Shown here piece after piece: positions 19,724-30,751 of a stretch of DNA of 31,780 bases. This DNA is from Apostichopus californicus. Its lineage: Eukaryota > Echinodermata > Holothuroidea > Aspidochirotida > Stichopodidae. The notes beneath the pieces were generated by a model. The model was given only the letters and a program-made list of their open reading frames with translations, was not told the DNA's origin and did not search any database. The stretch's first letter is position 1. Each line of letters starts with the position of its first letter. The stretch is taken from the NCBI GenBank assembly GCA_020650975.1, contig JAIPMN010021147.1, positions 1 through 31,780 on the forward strand, written 5' to 3'. The translations under genes and the position numbers were made by a program.

Positions 19724-20812
19724 CTAGACCCATGTCCCAGGAAAGGATTTTGTTCTAGGAGAGCTACTCTGTTTCTGAGACCCGCTTTGTCCAAAGGAGC
19801 CGTTTGCTGCCCTATGAATCCAACTCTCGGCTGTGTACGCTATTTTCTTAGAACAGTCACATGTTATGATCTCCCAGCATTGATTCCTAAACGATGGGTT
19901 GATCATGGAGTAAAGCAGTGGATTAAGAACTGAATTCATGTAAGGAATCACCCAGGTACAGAGGTAGACGCCGAACGAAAGTCGCGAGTACGTCTGCGTC
20001 GTTATTGCAAAGAAAATTTCCAGGATGGTCCTCGGCAACCAACACAGCGTATAGACGCATATTACCAGCAGTAGCCGTTTGGCTACTATGTATCTGGTCT
20101 GGTGCATCAGCCGCCCGCGACCTAATTGAAACTTGGCCGTCCGGTTCCGTTTGGAAAGTAAGCAGAATATTCTGAGATAAGCTCCTATAATGATAGCCAG
20201 AGGTAAAAATAAGGTCAGCGTTGAGTTCCACATGACGAGGAAAACCCGGAGGGTGGTCCCCTGGCCCGGTACGTAGGAACAGCCGGGCCCGTCGTAGTAG
20301 GCCACGGCCGGTATGGCCACCACGACGGAAAACAGCCAGATGCAGAAAAGGACGCGTTTGACCAGTTTCATCTGAATACCCATGTCGAACGGTTTGCAGA
20401 GGGAGTAATAACGATCCACCGAGATACCGACTAAAATCCAACTGGAACACAGGAGCGTCTGCAGCCAAAAGACCATGGTTATCTTGCACTCTAGTCTATT
20501 AATCTGACGGTCCATCATAACCACCTCCAAGTAGATGTGGGCCGGGATCAAGGCCATGCACACCATCAAGTCAGTCATCGCCAAGCTGCACAGAAAATGA
20601 TTGGCAGTCGATTGTTTGCGGCGCAGGTTTTTGAGGTAAACAGCGATTATTAACATATTGCCCAGAGATCCGACGACGACGAAAACGATCAGAAACGTCA
20701 GATCCAGGAATGATTGGAAGGTTTTAGGAAGGGGAAAGTTTAATACGTCTTCGGCTGTTAGATTCCATGTGTACTGGTCAACGGGTACCGTTATTTCTTG
20801 TATGGGCTCCAT
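19724..20812 (-). CDS. Intronless class A (rhodopsin-type) G protein-coupled receptor, orphan
   Basis: 362 residues from ATG (context ACAGAATGG) to TAG, with seven hydrophobic segments. Visible class A landmarks: N-glycosylation site NLT (17-19), TM1 GSLGN (N52), TM2 LAMTD (D81), C109 at the top of TM3 with C178 in the second extracellular loop (disulfide), DRY (133-135), W159 in TM4, P204 in TM5, CWLP (257-260) in TM6, NPLLY (297-301) in TM7. Cysteines after TM7 (C312, C318, C320) could be palmitoylated. The tail is serine-rich. Position 3.32 is Trp (W116), not Asp, so it is not a typical amine receptor; TM7 lacks the opsin lysine. The ligand cannot be assigned. It would act at the plasma membrane through heterotrimeric G proteins. 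Base composition is richer in G+C than its surroundings, as expected of a conserved coding exon. The overlapping 188-codon frame is a shadow. Confidence 0.95.
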   Translation of the reverse strand: MEPIQEITVPVDQYTWNLTAEDVLNFPLPKTFQSFLDLTFLIVFVVVGSLGNMLIIAVYLKNLRRKQSTANHFLCSLAMTDLMVCMALIPAHIYLEVVMMDRQINRLECKITMVFWLQTLLCSSWILVGISVDRYYSLCKPFDMGIQMKLVKRVLFCIWLFSVVVAIPAVAYYDGPGCSYVPGQGTTLRVFLVMWNSTLTLFLPLAIIIGAYLRIFCLLSKRNRTAKFQLGRGRLMHQTRYIVAKRLLLVICVYTLCWLPRTILEIFFAITTQTYSRLSFGVYLCTWVIPYMNSVLNPLLYSMINPSFRNQCWEIITCDCSKKIAYTAESWIHRAANGSFGQSGSQKQSSSPRTKSFPGTWV

Positions 20813-23200
20813 TCTGTTGCTTGTAGTAGTCTCTTAAACCAGTCACTTTGTTCATTTGGCTCCCTTATTACAAAACCATTGGCATTATCCACACGTCATC
20901 GGTTATGACTGGTTATCGGGGAGACCAAAAATATGCCGTTTGGGTTTTTTTTCAACGTTGCAATGTAACTACTCTTTCATTTGTTTCTTTGTTAAAATGA
21001 TCATTTTGTTCCATATTGTTGGACATAGTACTCACTTTTCATTTGTTACATGAAAAGGTAGTTCACTTTTTTCCAGTGTTTTTACATTCAGCAGCATCTC
21101 GTTCAATTATTGCTACCGACGATTTCAACCAAATCATTGAAGGTTCACCCTGTCATACACGTGCGGAATGCAGCTTTTTTGCCATCTCAATTGTCCGAAT
21201 GGCCTCCTTCGGTGTTTCATTGACGAAGCTCAGACACCATTTGTCATGTTCGTGTCGTTTCCAAGATCGTTGCTCCTCTCAACAGAGTTTGGCCTGGATG
21301 GATAAGCCAAGCAATTAAATGACCTGTAGAAAAAAAAAGAGAGAGAGAAAAATGAGAAATGAAACGTGAGAAACGAGAGCTTAAGCTTGGTGTATTTAGA
21401 AGCCTGCCATTTTTACTGGTTTTAATCAGTGAATATCGTTACCGAGAAGTTTATATCCGATCCATCTACTTCCGACAAGGAGGTACCTGGTTGGTATTTT
21501 TAGCTCACATTCTCAGGTGACAGCTACTGTGATAACTTAATCCCTTTTGGAATGTATGTCAATGTCAAGTTTTATGATTACTTGTTAACATCGCAACAAA
21601 TCACGTGGACAGGCTTTATGTAACGTGGCTTTTAATTGGTTGGAGGATCATAAAATTCCCTTACCTGTGCAGTGGATGCTTTACCAGTTCTAGTTCTATC
21701 AAATTGATCACACCTTACCATCATTACGAGTCATTGTAGTTGCATCATTTCTCATGCTTTAGCAAGAAAATGTCAAAAAAATTTGATGTCCAATCAAAGC
21801 TATTTCCCAAAATAAAATGGACATATTTATTGGTTTTAAATTGGGTGCGATGCTGGACGAAAGTCTTATACCTTGACAGCAGAGCAAAGCGAGAGATTAT
21901 TATTATTTTCTATATTTTTTATATTTTGTCTGAAGCTTAAGACTTTTGTTCCGCATTGTTCAAAATGGCAGACCCGATCATTAAAAAAAATTCATAAATT
22001 TTTATACCAATAAGTAAAATTTGTTTCCTTTTTATTTGTCAATGCTCTTTTTGCGAGAGATGCTTTTAAGAGTTTGTATTTTGCAAAGGCCAAGTAAGTG
22101 ATATCATACAAAAGATGGGCTATACAATCTTTTGCTCATTGATTGTCCCATTTGTCTTGATGTTTGACCAATACGCAAATCGTGTCCCGAATATGAGACG
22201 ATAAAATTCTTCGATAATATTTACATCCTTGAGTGCATAGTACATAGAAGTACGTAGACCGAACTTATGTAAACACAACAATTTTCTCATATTTGAAGGA
22301 CGAAATAATACAACATTATAAAAAGTAAACCCAGTTGCTTTTGGAATGGGAACATCTGTCCTAAAGTTATCACAATACACAGACAAACGCCATGGAATTA
22401 TGGCAAATATCAATCCAAATCAAACCAATATTTGTAGATATAAACTGTTGTTTTCAAGTGACATTTTCAGATTTGGTTGGAAAATTGTTTTTGACTGTCA
22501 ATCACTCAAAGCAGTTGCATTTTGTGTCGAATTTATAACAAACTTGTGGTATCATGCGGGACTGGTAAAAGGAATCGAGATATTAAAGGTACATTAAAAT
22601 AAAGTCTCATATATGCCAATTAGTGATTGATATTCTTAGTTATTTCTCATAGGTATTAACTGCAAAGTTTGCTATGTACATCTTTAGATTTGGATTGCAA
22701 AATTACCCATATTGCATCACATTTTGCGGTATGTTTTACAGAATAATGTATTATTCACTGGATACTTCCATGGATTTGTTTATATGTTTACTATCGTAGA
22801 ATTGATACTTCAATACATGTATACAATCATAGAAGTTATAATTCCTTATATATCACTTTATATGTGTTTACATTCAGAGAAGTAATACTGCCCATATATC
22901 ACTATATGTACAAATTTGGTCATAATTAAAAGGTTTATCTGTAGTTTTCAATATAAAATTAGTAAGACATGTATAGTTATGATGCAAATAATGAGTTCAA
23001 ACATCTTTTTTACAATTTATTAATGCTCTGATGAGCTGCTTGTAGTGGCATATATGAGAGTTACATCAGCTCTACAGAAACATGCTTGCGAGGGCAAAAA
23101 GTGGTACCATTGTATCTTCTTTCAAGGAGACCATGCTAAACAACATAAGAAACTATTGACATGTATTTATGAAATGTGTTCTGTCTAATACTCTTTTATC
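20813..23200. other. Non-coding sequence 5' of the GPCR
   Basis: AT-rich. Contains a candidate antisense exon (21159-21323, listed). The open frames at 21740-21940, 22120-22413 (antisense, starting at TTG rather than ATG) and 22346-22597 overlap one another or are low in complexity and match nothing I recognise. Confidence 0.6.
21159..21323 (-). other. Candidate untranslated 5' exon of the GPCR gene
   Basis: On the minus strand a long pyrimidine tract (CTCTCTC and T9) ends in CTACAG at 21324, an excellent acceptor shape. It is followed by a segment visibly richer in G+C than its surroundings, up to a donor-like CGT|GTATGA at 21158. All three frames have stops within it or close after, so it would be non-coding or pseudogenic. 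It is upstream of, and collinear with, the GPCR. Weak evidence. Confidence 0.2.
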
Positions 23201-24200
23201 CCCCAACCCCCAATCCCCTTGACCTTGAAATGCCCAAAATATTGGTAAAATGTGATTTCTGAGGGCGCTGTTCACAGACATTGTTGGGCATAAATATGAA
23301 AATACAGTTTATTGGTAGTCCTTATGCTAGTGTACCACCCTCTTAATTGTTAAGCACCTATATGCAAAAGCCAAAAAGTTGTTGTCATTTGAATTACTCA
23401 AAACGGCTTGTGCAAGCAATTTCATACATATCAAATACGTGATTTTCGCAATTTTCGAGTCATAAATTTGAGTAGATAACATAAAATACACAAAGTTTTG
23501 ACTTGAGTTTTCAAAAAAAGGGTAAATACACTCCTGAAAAATGGTGTTTAAAGAAAAATTGAAATTTACCCACAGGCCCAAATTGGACCCCCAATTAAGC
23601 CAGAAGTGAGATTTCTTAAGTTTGAGGGCGCTGTTCGTAAAACGTACAACCCGCTTGACGTTTTTTGGACACTTTTCCTGTACAACTACCACTGTACATG
23701 GATCCTAGGCAAATTAAAACTCAAACATGTATTTGTTTGTGAATATAGAGCACACTCAAAGTAGGGCCAGAAAAGGCCCTCATTTTCTCATTTTCTGCCA
23801 TTTTAAACTACTTGTTACAAAAAATGTAGACTGTAAATTTTCCTCAAATTAGCTAAATCAGAAGACTGGTCACATGTCTTCCACAATATCTGCATTATCA
23901 GACATAAAATACTTTACATTTATGCAAAAGATGCCTCCAAATTTAGGGCTCTTAAAATGCAACCTGGATTTGGTTGCTAGGCATGGCCTTTTCCTAGCAA
24001 CCAAAAGTTTAAAAAAGTTTTTTGGCCCAATTGCATCCTTTGAGACATGTGGCATATCAATTTCAGGCGATTCTGAGAGGGTCGGTGTGGAATCGACCCA
24101 AAAATCTGTTGATTTGGGATGGATTGACCCATATATGTCATGGGAGTAGTACTTCATGATTATTAACAGTAATTAAATTGTATTTTTAGGTTCAGTAAGT
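23200..24200. repeat. Probable old repetitive element region with a 13-bp inverted repeat
   Basis: GAGGGCGCTGTTC occurs at 23261 and again at 23624, each preceded by GTGATTTCT- or GAGATTTCTT-like text. A perfect 13-bp stem, TTTGGTTGCTAGG (23969-23981) with CCTAGCAACCAAA (23993-24005), has an 11-base loop. Overlapping open frames exist on both strands (23870-24157 and 23327-23692), which is common in repeats; none is recognisable as a protein. Confidence 0.35.
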
Positions 24201-26900
24201 GTCAAGCAATTTCACTCGAAGATTGCAAAATATATGAGAAATAAAGATATCAGGCTTCTATTACATATTAACCAAGTATTCTAATTTTTGATGTTGATGT
24301 CCTGTCATGACCCCTTTTTGAAAAGTAACAGGCTTTTCTAACGAGATTAAAATTGTGATAAAAAATAGGAGTTGATGCTGCAAATCCACTTAGAGCACTG
24401 GTTTGTGTCAGATGAAATATTTATGACACATCTGGTTAATTTAGTAAAACTGAAAGAACCACATATCCATTTATAGAACCTTCATGTACAACGGATTAAT
24501 GCCTCGTCCCATTCAATGTGACATATAAAATTTAGGGGCAACTAACGGTTGAATAAGGAAGTTGCTAACTTTATCCGAATCTTAGGATTACCTATTTCCT
24601 TTTGGAAGTAATTTCTATCAGTTGCAGAAAGTTTGAGACAGGGATTCATATTTTTTTATGTCGATGACAACGGAGACAAGTCTCATCACATAATTAATTT
24701 TTTAATTATGTCTATCACTACCTTAGGGTGCTTTACATCACACACCATATATGTCAGCATTTTCACTGGATTATATCAAAGTAAAAAAGGTTTATATTTA
24801 AAATACAACAAGAGTTGAATGGTACTGTAAGATCAGGGCAGGCCGCTTGTGTCTGTAGGTTGTCTGCAGAGCGCATGCAGATGAGATGATTTCTCGCTGG
24901 CAAAATTATGAACTATCCTTGGGGTAGTCCAATGAAGGACTATTAAACTTTATGTGCAGTACCGAGTGACAGTAATGTTATACCTCCATGGTAAAGTTTT
25001 CATGGTTGTCGGAGACGACCAAATTTTCAACATTCAAAATCAGACATCCAAAATCAGGCTGTCTGACAGACGACTTATCGTTTGCACCAAATTCAGATTG
25101 CATTGTACCTACATACCTCCCCCCAGCTCCCCCAAACAATAATCAGAAAGTAAAGTTTGTATCTGATTCTCCATCTCTTTGGAGATATTGAAATAAACCA
25201 AAAATAGTGGTAGGCCAATGATTCACCCAATGTGGAGTTTTACTTGCTCACCACTGGTGTTCTATTCACCAAACCTACGCATCTCTCCTGATTTATATGG
25301 AATATCAAACCATTATTTTCAAACCGAGTGATACAGATGCTTGTGATGAACCCCTTCCTCCAACAGCTAAGAAGAAAATATTCCTTTTGGGAGGTATTAT
25401 GGAAATTTTATTTTTTTTCATACTCCAGGAAAATTAAGACTTAAGTAAGTCTAAAGATGATGTCATAGATCCAGAAATGAATAGTCTTTTCATTTTGTTT
25501 CCCCCCCTCCCCCCTCCTATATAAGTTGTTTGTTATTATTGTTAAATGTGCTGAATAAAAATGTTGCTAGCCTTTTGTAGTTTAATAAATGATTAAAAAA
25601 AAATTCTATGGAGGTTGAAAAAACAAACTGTAATGGCTGAAGCAAAGAATTTATGAAAGAAGGAAGGAAGGAGAGAAAGAAATATGAAAACATTCATCTG
25701 ATAATAAATGACACCAGGACATGACACATTGACATAATTGAAGCCAGCTTTGATGTACTGTGATGTTTGAGCCATGACATCTCCCAAATTATGGAACAAC
25801 ATTTTTCTTTTAATTCTTTCTGGAAGGGATGACCATAACAAACATTTGCTGTCATATATCTCAGATCTAATATGGTGTGTGGAATTGCATCTCCTTCAAC
25901 TTGACTGTGTAACATCGTTGGAAAACCAGCTTACTTTGCCATGAGTTCAAATTGTGACTTAAGTTTCTTTGGTAAAGTTTAATTATTTATTAAAGATGAA
26001 GTAAACCAAACCAGGATCTTTAATTTATATGATAGAGATACCTCTGACGATTAACTCCATTGAAAATTTAAAAAAAAAAACACTTTTCCAATTAATTTGT
26101 GAGATAACATGGACATAGTCTTGTAGACCTCTATAACAGGGAGCAGCCATATATATCAACGTTTGATTAGCTACTGTGACCTCAAACTGTTTCTTTGATG
26201 TTTTGGTGTGTTTGCAGAGTGTTAACATTCGTCTTGTACTTAATACATGACTTTCTCCGATTTGGTCATTAATTTTTCAAATATTTGTAGAGTTCTATAT
26301 TATATGAGTTGGCCGAACCATGACTGATTAAAATTTGATAATTTTCATAGCGGGAACCTAGCCTGTGATATATATGCCAGAATATGTATAATATCAATTT
26401 AGCAATCAGTACTGAAGTCTCTGACAGCTGCTTCAAGACTGACGTCATCCATCTTGTTAAACCCCTCAAGGAAATGCTACAGGTTTTATAACGAGTTGTT
26501 CAATCAACACTATGTAATTGTTTAAGCAATTGGCCTGTATAAAGTAATTATACCTCGACAAGCCTCCATCAACAGCTTGCTATGTGCTTGGGGTACCTCA
26601 ATGTTCCTACCACATTGAAACCATTAGTTCATTCTATATAGTAGTGCTGTACTTTTAAGTTGATTTCTGTCACCGTTATAATCCTAATGTTTATTAGCCT
26701 CCCTGTTCTTTCATTCTGTTCATGGATGTGGAAAAGGAAACTAAAACTGCTGTAAAAAGTGTACCTTTTTGTGTACTATTCTGCACCGCATTGCAAATAC
26801 AGCTGTGGTAAATATGTATACATGTTGTCCACAATGAAAATTTGGTATTACCTTTCACTTTGAGGTAGCTCTCAGTTGATAGATTTTACTCTGAATTTGA
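24200..26900. other. Non-coding AT-rich sequence
   Basis: No exon, RNA gene or transposon end that I can support. A C-rich tract (25501-25517) and a GAAAGAAGGAAGGAAGG purine stretch near 25657-25682 are low-complexity. Open frames here are short and unrecognised. Confidence 0.6.
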
Positions 26901-26919
26901 AGGCGATTTCATGTCAAAA

Positions 26920-27060
26920 CAATTAACAGTTAGACAGTTACAATTAACAGTTAGAATCTGAGAATATTAAGGCTTAAACATAGGTCCATATTAAGTTTTA
27001 TATTAAGTTTCCAAGTGTCATATCAAGTTTCAAAGTTTAATATCAAGTTTCAAAGTTTCA
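26920..27060 (+). repeat. Short direct and tandem repeats
   Basis: CAATTAACAGTTAGA occurs at 26920 and 26941 (offset 21). TATCAAGTTTCAAAGTTT occurs at 27021 and 27041, with a diverged copy at 27001, giving three copies of a 20-bp unit. Confidence 0.8.
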
Positions 27061-27084
27061 TATTATTATGCTTTGAGGTTTCAT

Positions 27085-28540
27085 GTTAAGTATGGTTTCC
27101 ACTGATCGATCTAATTGTTATAATTCTGGTCTGAGTCTGTAAATACCGTTGATGGTCATGTATCTCTAGCAAAGTTTTATTAAAAGCATAATTTCTTGTA
27201 CATACAAAATCTGGGGCCCATTATTGATTTTCTTCTAAGGAAACTTCATGTTTATCTTGTATGCTATTCAAATCTTTACAAAATAAGGTATAAATTCCAT
27301 TCAGAAAGGACTCAATTCTTACCAATCCCATGCATACATTTTATGACTTTATGTCCATCGTTACCTTAGCAAGATAAACCTCATGCCTGAGAAGCATTCT
27401 CCTTTTAATCTGTTTATGCTGTTAATCCCTTTGTGCTAGTGTACCACTAATCCATCTTTTGTACTTGAGAATGACAGCGGTCTTGGAATAATTTGGATCA
27501 TGGTCAAAACCTTGAGAAATTACCCTTTGCATTTTCAGAAATCTAAAACCCTGGGACTAATATTCGGGACCTTGTTTACGATACTCCATGTATTTTTAAG
27601 TCTACTAAACCAAGATAAGCCTACAAATCCATGTACATATTAATTGTGGTGGTAGAAAAGGTGCTGAAATATCTCAATCTTGATCACTACCACAGACTCA
27701 TCAACTTGACTCAGACCACATTGTACTCAATAGTGTAAAACATATATACTGCTAGTAAGGAATCTTTCTGTATTAGTTAACACCAAGTTTTATCTATCTA
27801 CTTGAGATCCCAGTGGAATAATTTGGATGGACAAAACCTCTCCTAGGATATTAGTCTTGAATGTCTTTAACAATTACAGCATCCTAAAACCATGGGCCCA
27901 ATATTTGGTGACCTTGTGTTATAGTCCATGTAAAACCGATATAGTCCTATGAAATCATGTATTGTAACCATAGTTACATAAAGGGGCTATGACATATCCA
28001 TATTCATTGATCTCACGGTCAGATCGACTTATAAAACTACGGGCTAACACGTTTCATACATGATTGCTAGAAACTAATTGTTCTGTTATTTAGTGCATCA
28101 CTTATCCATCGTCTTGAGATGATAGTGGTCAAAGAATAACTTGGTATCGTCAAATCCCCCAGGAAAGAACTGAAAGTGACAACTTCTGACAGTGCTTTGT
28201 ATCTATCTATTAAAGGCCTTTACTGATGTAGTTAAAGTGAAGTCTGTACATGTACTATATATCCCAGTACAAGCCTTGCAGGACCTTTCATTATTGATAA
28301 TTTCTGGATAGACCTTAAGCTCGTCATAACAGACCAATTCTTTAACGATCCAACGCTGATCTACAAAAACAAACTGACATCTCTGTCAGAAGGGTTTGTC
28401 AATTTAAAACCAGAGGGACACTCATCCTTTCATCAATGTCATAAGTTATTCATTTGTTTCGAGGTTTGCTAGCTCTGGTAATCGTGCCGTGTCGGTTTAT
28501 CGCTAATCCATCTATTTGATATGAAGAGGTATCCGATTGA
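27085..28540 (+). repeat. Diverged tandem array of roughly 310-400-bp units
   Basis: Marker blocks recur. CTTGAGA is at 27464, 27801 and 28113, with a weaker TTGATA at 28516, each preceded by a TCCATC/TCTATC-like block. TGGAATAATTTGGAT is at 27484 and 27814. TAAAACC(C/A)TGGG with ACCTTGT and TCCATGTA is near 27543 and 27884 (offset 341), and AAAATCTGGGGCCCA at 27207 fits one further unit back. Copies are strongly diverged, so the array is old. No coding potential seen. Confidence 0.6.
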
Positions 28541-29010
28541 CATTTGAAGCTAAATATACCTCAGGTGACTGACCTTGCTATGATGTATTATTTATCCTGA
28601 AATCATATCTAAGAGCCTCATAATTGTTGAGGATGGTACTTTTAAGATATCTTCTTCTCCAAATTGAAATCACATCGATCGTCCAATATTTTTTCTCTTC
28701 ACATTTTTGCTTGACACCGTTGTGATGAAGGTGAAGGAATCAATGTCCCTTTCACATCTGAGAGTGGATGAAAGTGCAATATTTTTATTCCACTACCTCC
28801 CCCCTTCCCGATTCCCAAACCCTTTCATGCATTTATCCAGGACTTTAGCCTGTAAAGAGGTAGACCTGTAAAATGGAGAACTTAAAGTTAAGAACCTAGA
28901 ATAGAGAACTAACAACTGGTGAATTATTAACTATTCTGAAAGAAACTTAAATCAAGTAAATTGTCCTTAGTATGGGTATCGGGAGGATAGAGTTAAGGGT
29001 TGGGATGGGG

Positions 29011-29095
29011 GATCAATAGGGTAAGAGGATCATTGGGATGGGGGATCTATGGCATAAGTAGATCATTGGGATAGGAGGATCAATGAGATATGAAG
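29011..29095 (+). repeat. Five-copy 17-bp tandem repeat with phased GATC
   Basis: GATC starts at 29011, 29028, 29044, 29061 and 29078 (spacing 17, 16, 17, 17). Units resemble GATCATTGGGATAGGAG. Purine-rich on the + strand. Confidence 0.85.
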
Positions 29096-30705
29096 TCATT
29101 AATGTCACACTACTTATGTGAAGTACTATTGCAATTGAGGAAGTTTCCTCAGTATGTGCTGTCTAGTCAAGTGTCAGTAATATCTAGGATTAAATCAAAA
29201 TTTTGTCTAGCTACTTTATTTACAAACAGACTGGTTACCTTTTATTATGTGGCTCGTAAGAACAAAAATCTTCATTGTTTCAATTGACCAATCTCTCTGT
29301 GTGTTTTTAAAATTTGCGCTCGATAAATCTCAAAATTTCCTCTTCAAAAACATTTTATAATCCGTTTTAAAAGAGCTTAGAATTAGATTCAGTTGGTTTA
29401 TCCACTTGTCCCTGTTTATACACTTATCTTCTCTACACACTACACAGCCAATTTTTAGTATCTAAAAATTTGTTAATTTCTTTTTCAATTTTGCCTCTCT
29501 TAGTGAGTCTAGTCTGTTTTCAATTGGATTTAATCAGTCAACAGGTAGCCATTAGTTTGGTTAATTTTATCTGTCAGTTGATCCAAAGTAGACTTTCAAA
29601 AGTACAATGCCCGTCTTGAATCATGGCATGCCATTTTCTTCTCATTTCACAGGGTTAAGAGATTTAAGTAATAGTGAGTGACGACAGAGAAAATTTAAAA
29701 ACAAAGTAATTTGCCCTATTTTCTTAAGGTTTATGACTTATAGGTTTGAATTTTTACTTCATGGGTCTTTTAATATATTAATAACTAAGTAAATATCTTT
29801 AGGGCTTTAACAAGAAGCAAAATAAACTTGTTAATGGGGCAACATCAGGTAAGGAAAATAACCTGTTATTGGGGCAAACAGCAGAAGAAATATTTACCTG
29901 GTATTTGTTGCAACAACAGAATGAAAATATCCATATATCAGCAGGATGGATTTTTAATAATTAGATACATTTGTTCTGTCCATATGTATGATGAGTGAAA
30001 TTTAAGCTCCTAGCTGTAGGTCAATGGGCCGCATATAAACTTAACTCCTACTGTCCATTATAAGATTATAAATAACTGTTGTGATGTTTGTTATAAACTC
30101 TGAGAAGTTTGTCATGGCCCAAAGCAAAAATTTAAGAGGTGTTGAGTGGGTTGTTATGATCTCATGACTATTTCTGTGTGTGGAAAAAAAAGAAGCTTGG
30201 CCCTTCTGTAAAATGCTTAAGGCCTGTACTGTATAGACTAAGTGTTAAAGGAGTGCCTCACAACAGAAAGTGGAAATGTCAGAATCCAACTCAATAGTGC
30301 AACTGGAATTTGTTTAATATCAGGAGAAACCAGTTGCTCTTTCCTAAATAGTTGTGTGTAATATATTTTTAACAGTAACATGTTTTACTGATAGGATATT
30401 GTGAGGTACTGTATTTATATCATGTATATATGACAAATCAGTGATTGACAAACCAACCTAGCATTAATGATCATATATGTACCGTATGGCAATCAATTAT
30501 AACACTACAAACACAGATTGTATTCCATGACCGACACTGACAATACAGCAATGTTTGACGTATTAAAACGCCGAGGAGGCATGAACCAGAGTGCATTCTT
30601 AAACCAATGATAACGTCATCTGATGATTTTGATTAATGCCTTTAAATAAGCACGCAAACAGTTTCGGGAGGGGGATCATCTTTCTCAATTACGTTGAAAA
30701 TCTGG

Positions 30706-30751
30706 AGAGTAGGCTTGCCTGGCCTTCTTAGTAGGAAGAGTAGGCTTGCCT
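30706..30751 (+). repeat. Short direct repeat, offset 31
   Basis: AGAGTAGGCTTGCCT occurs at 30706-30720 and 30737-30751. Small local duplication. Confidence 0.85.

Noticed and set aside
19923-20489. 188-codon open frame on the minus strand inside the GPCR gene
   Set aside because: It lies in another frame of the same strand as the receptor; its open length follows from the G+C-rich coding sequence, and its translation matches nothing.
22120-22413. 97-codon antisense open frame that looks mildly protein-like
   Set aside because: It begins at a TTG, not an ATG, overlaps an open frame on the other strand, and has no convincing acceptor or domain.
23327-23692. 121-codon antisense open frame
   Set aside because: Lies in a probable repeat, with no recognisable motif; open frames on both strands nearby suggest chance.
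29804-29849. Exon-like stretch between TTTAG and CAG|GTAAGG
   Set aside because: Its short peptide does not fit PARP1 WGR or any other domain, and a single good donor is common by chance.
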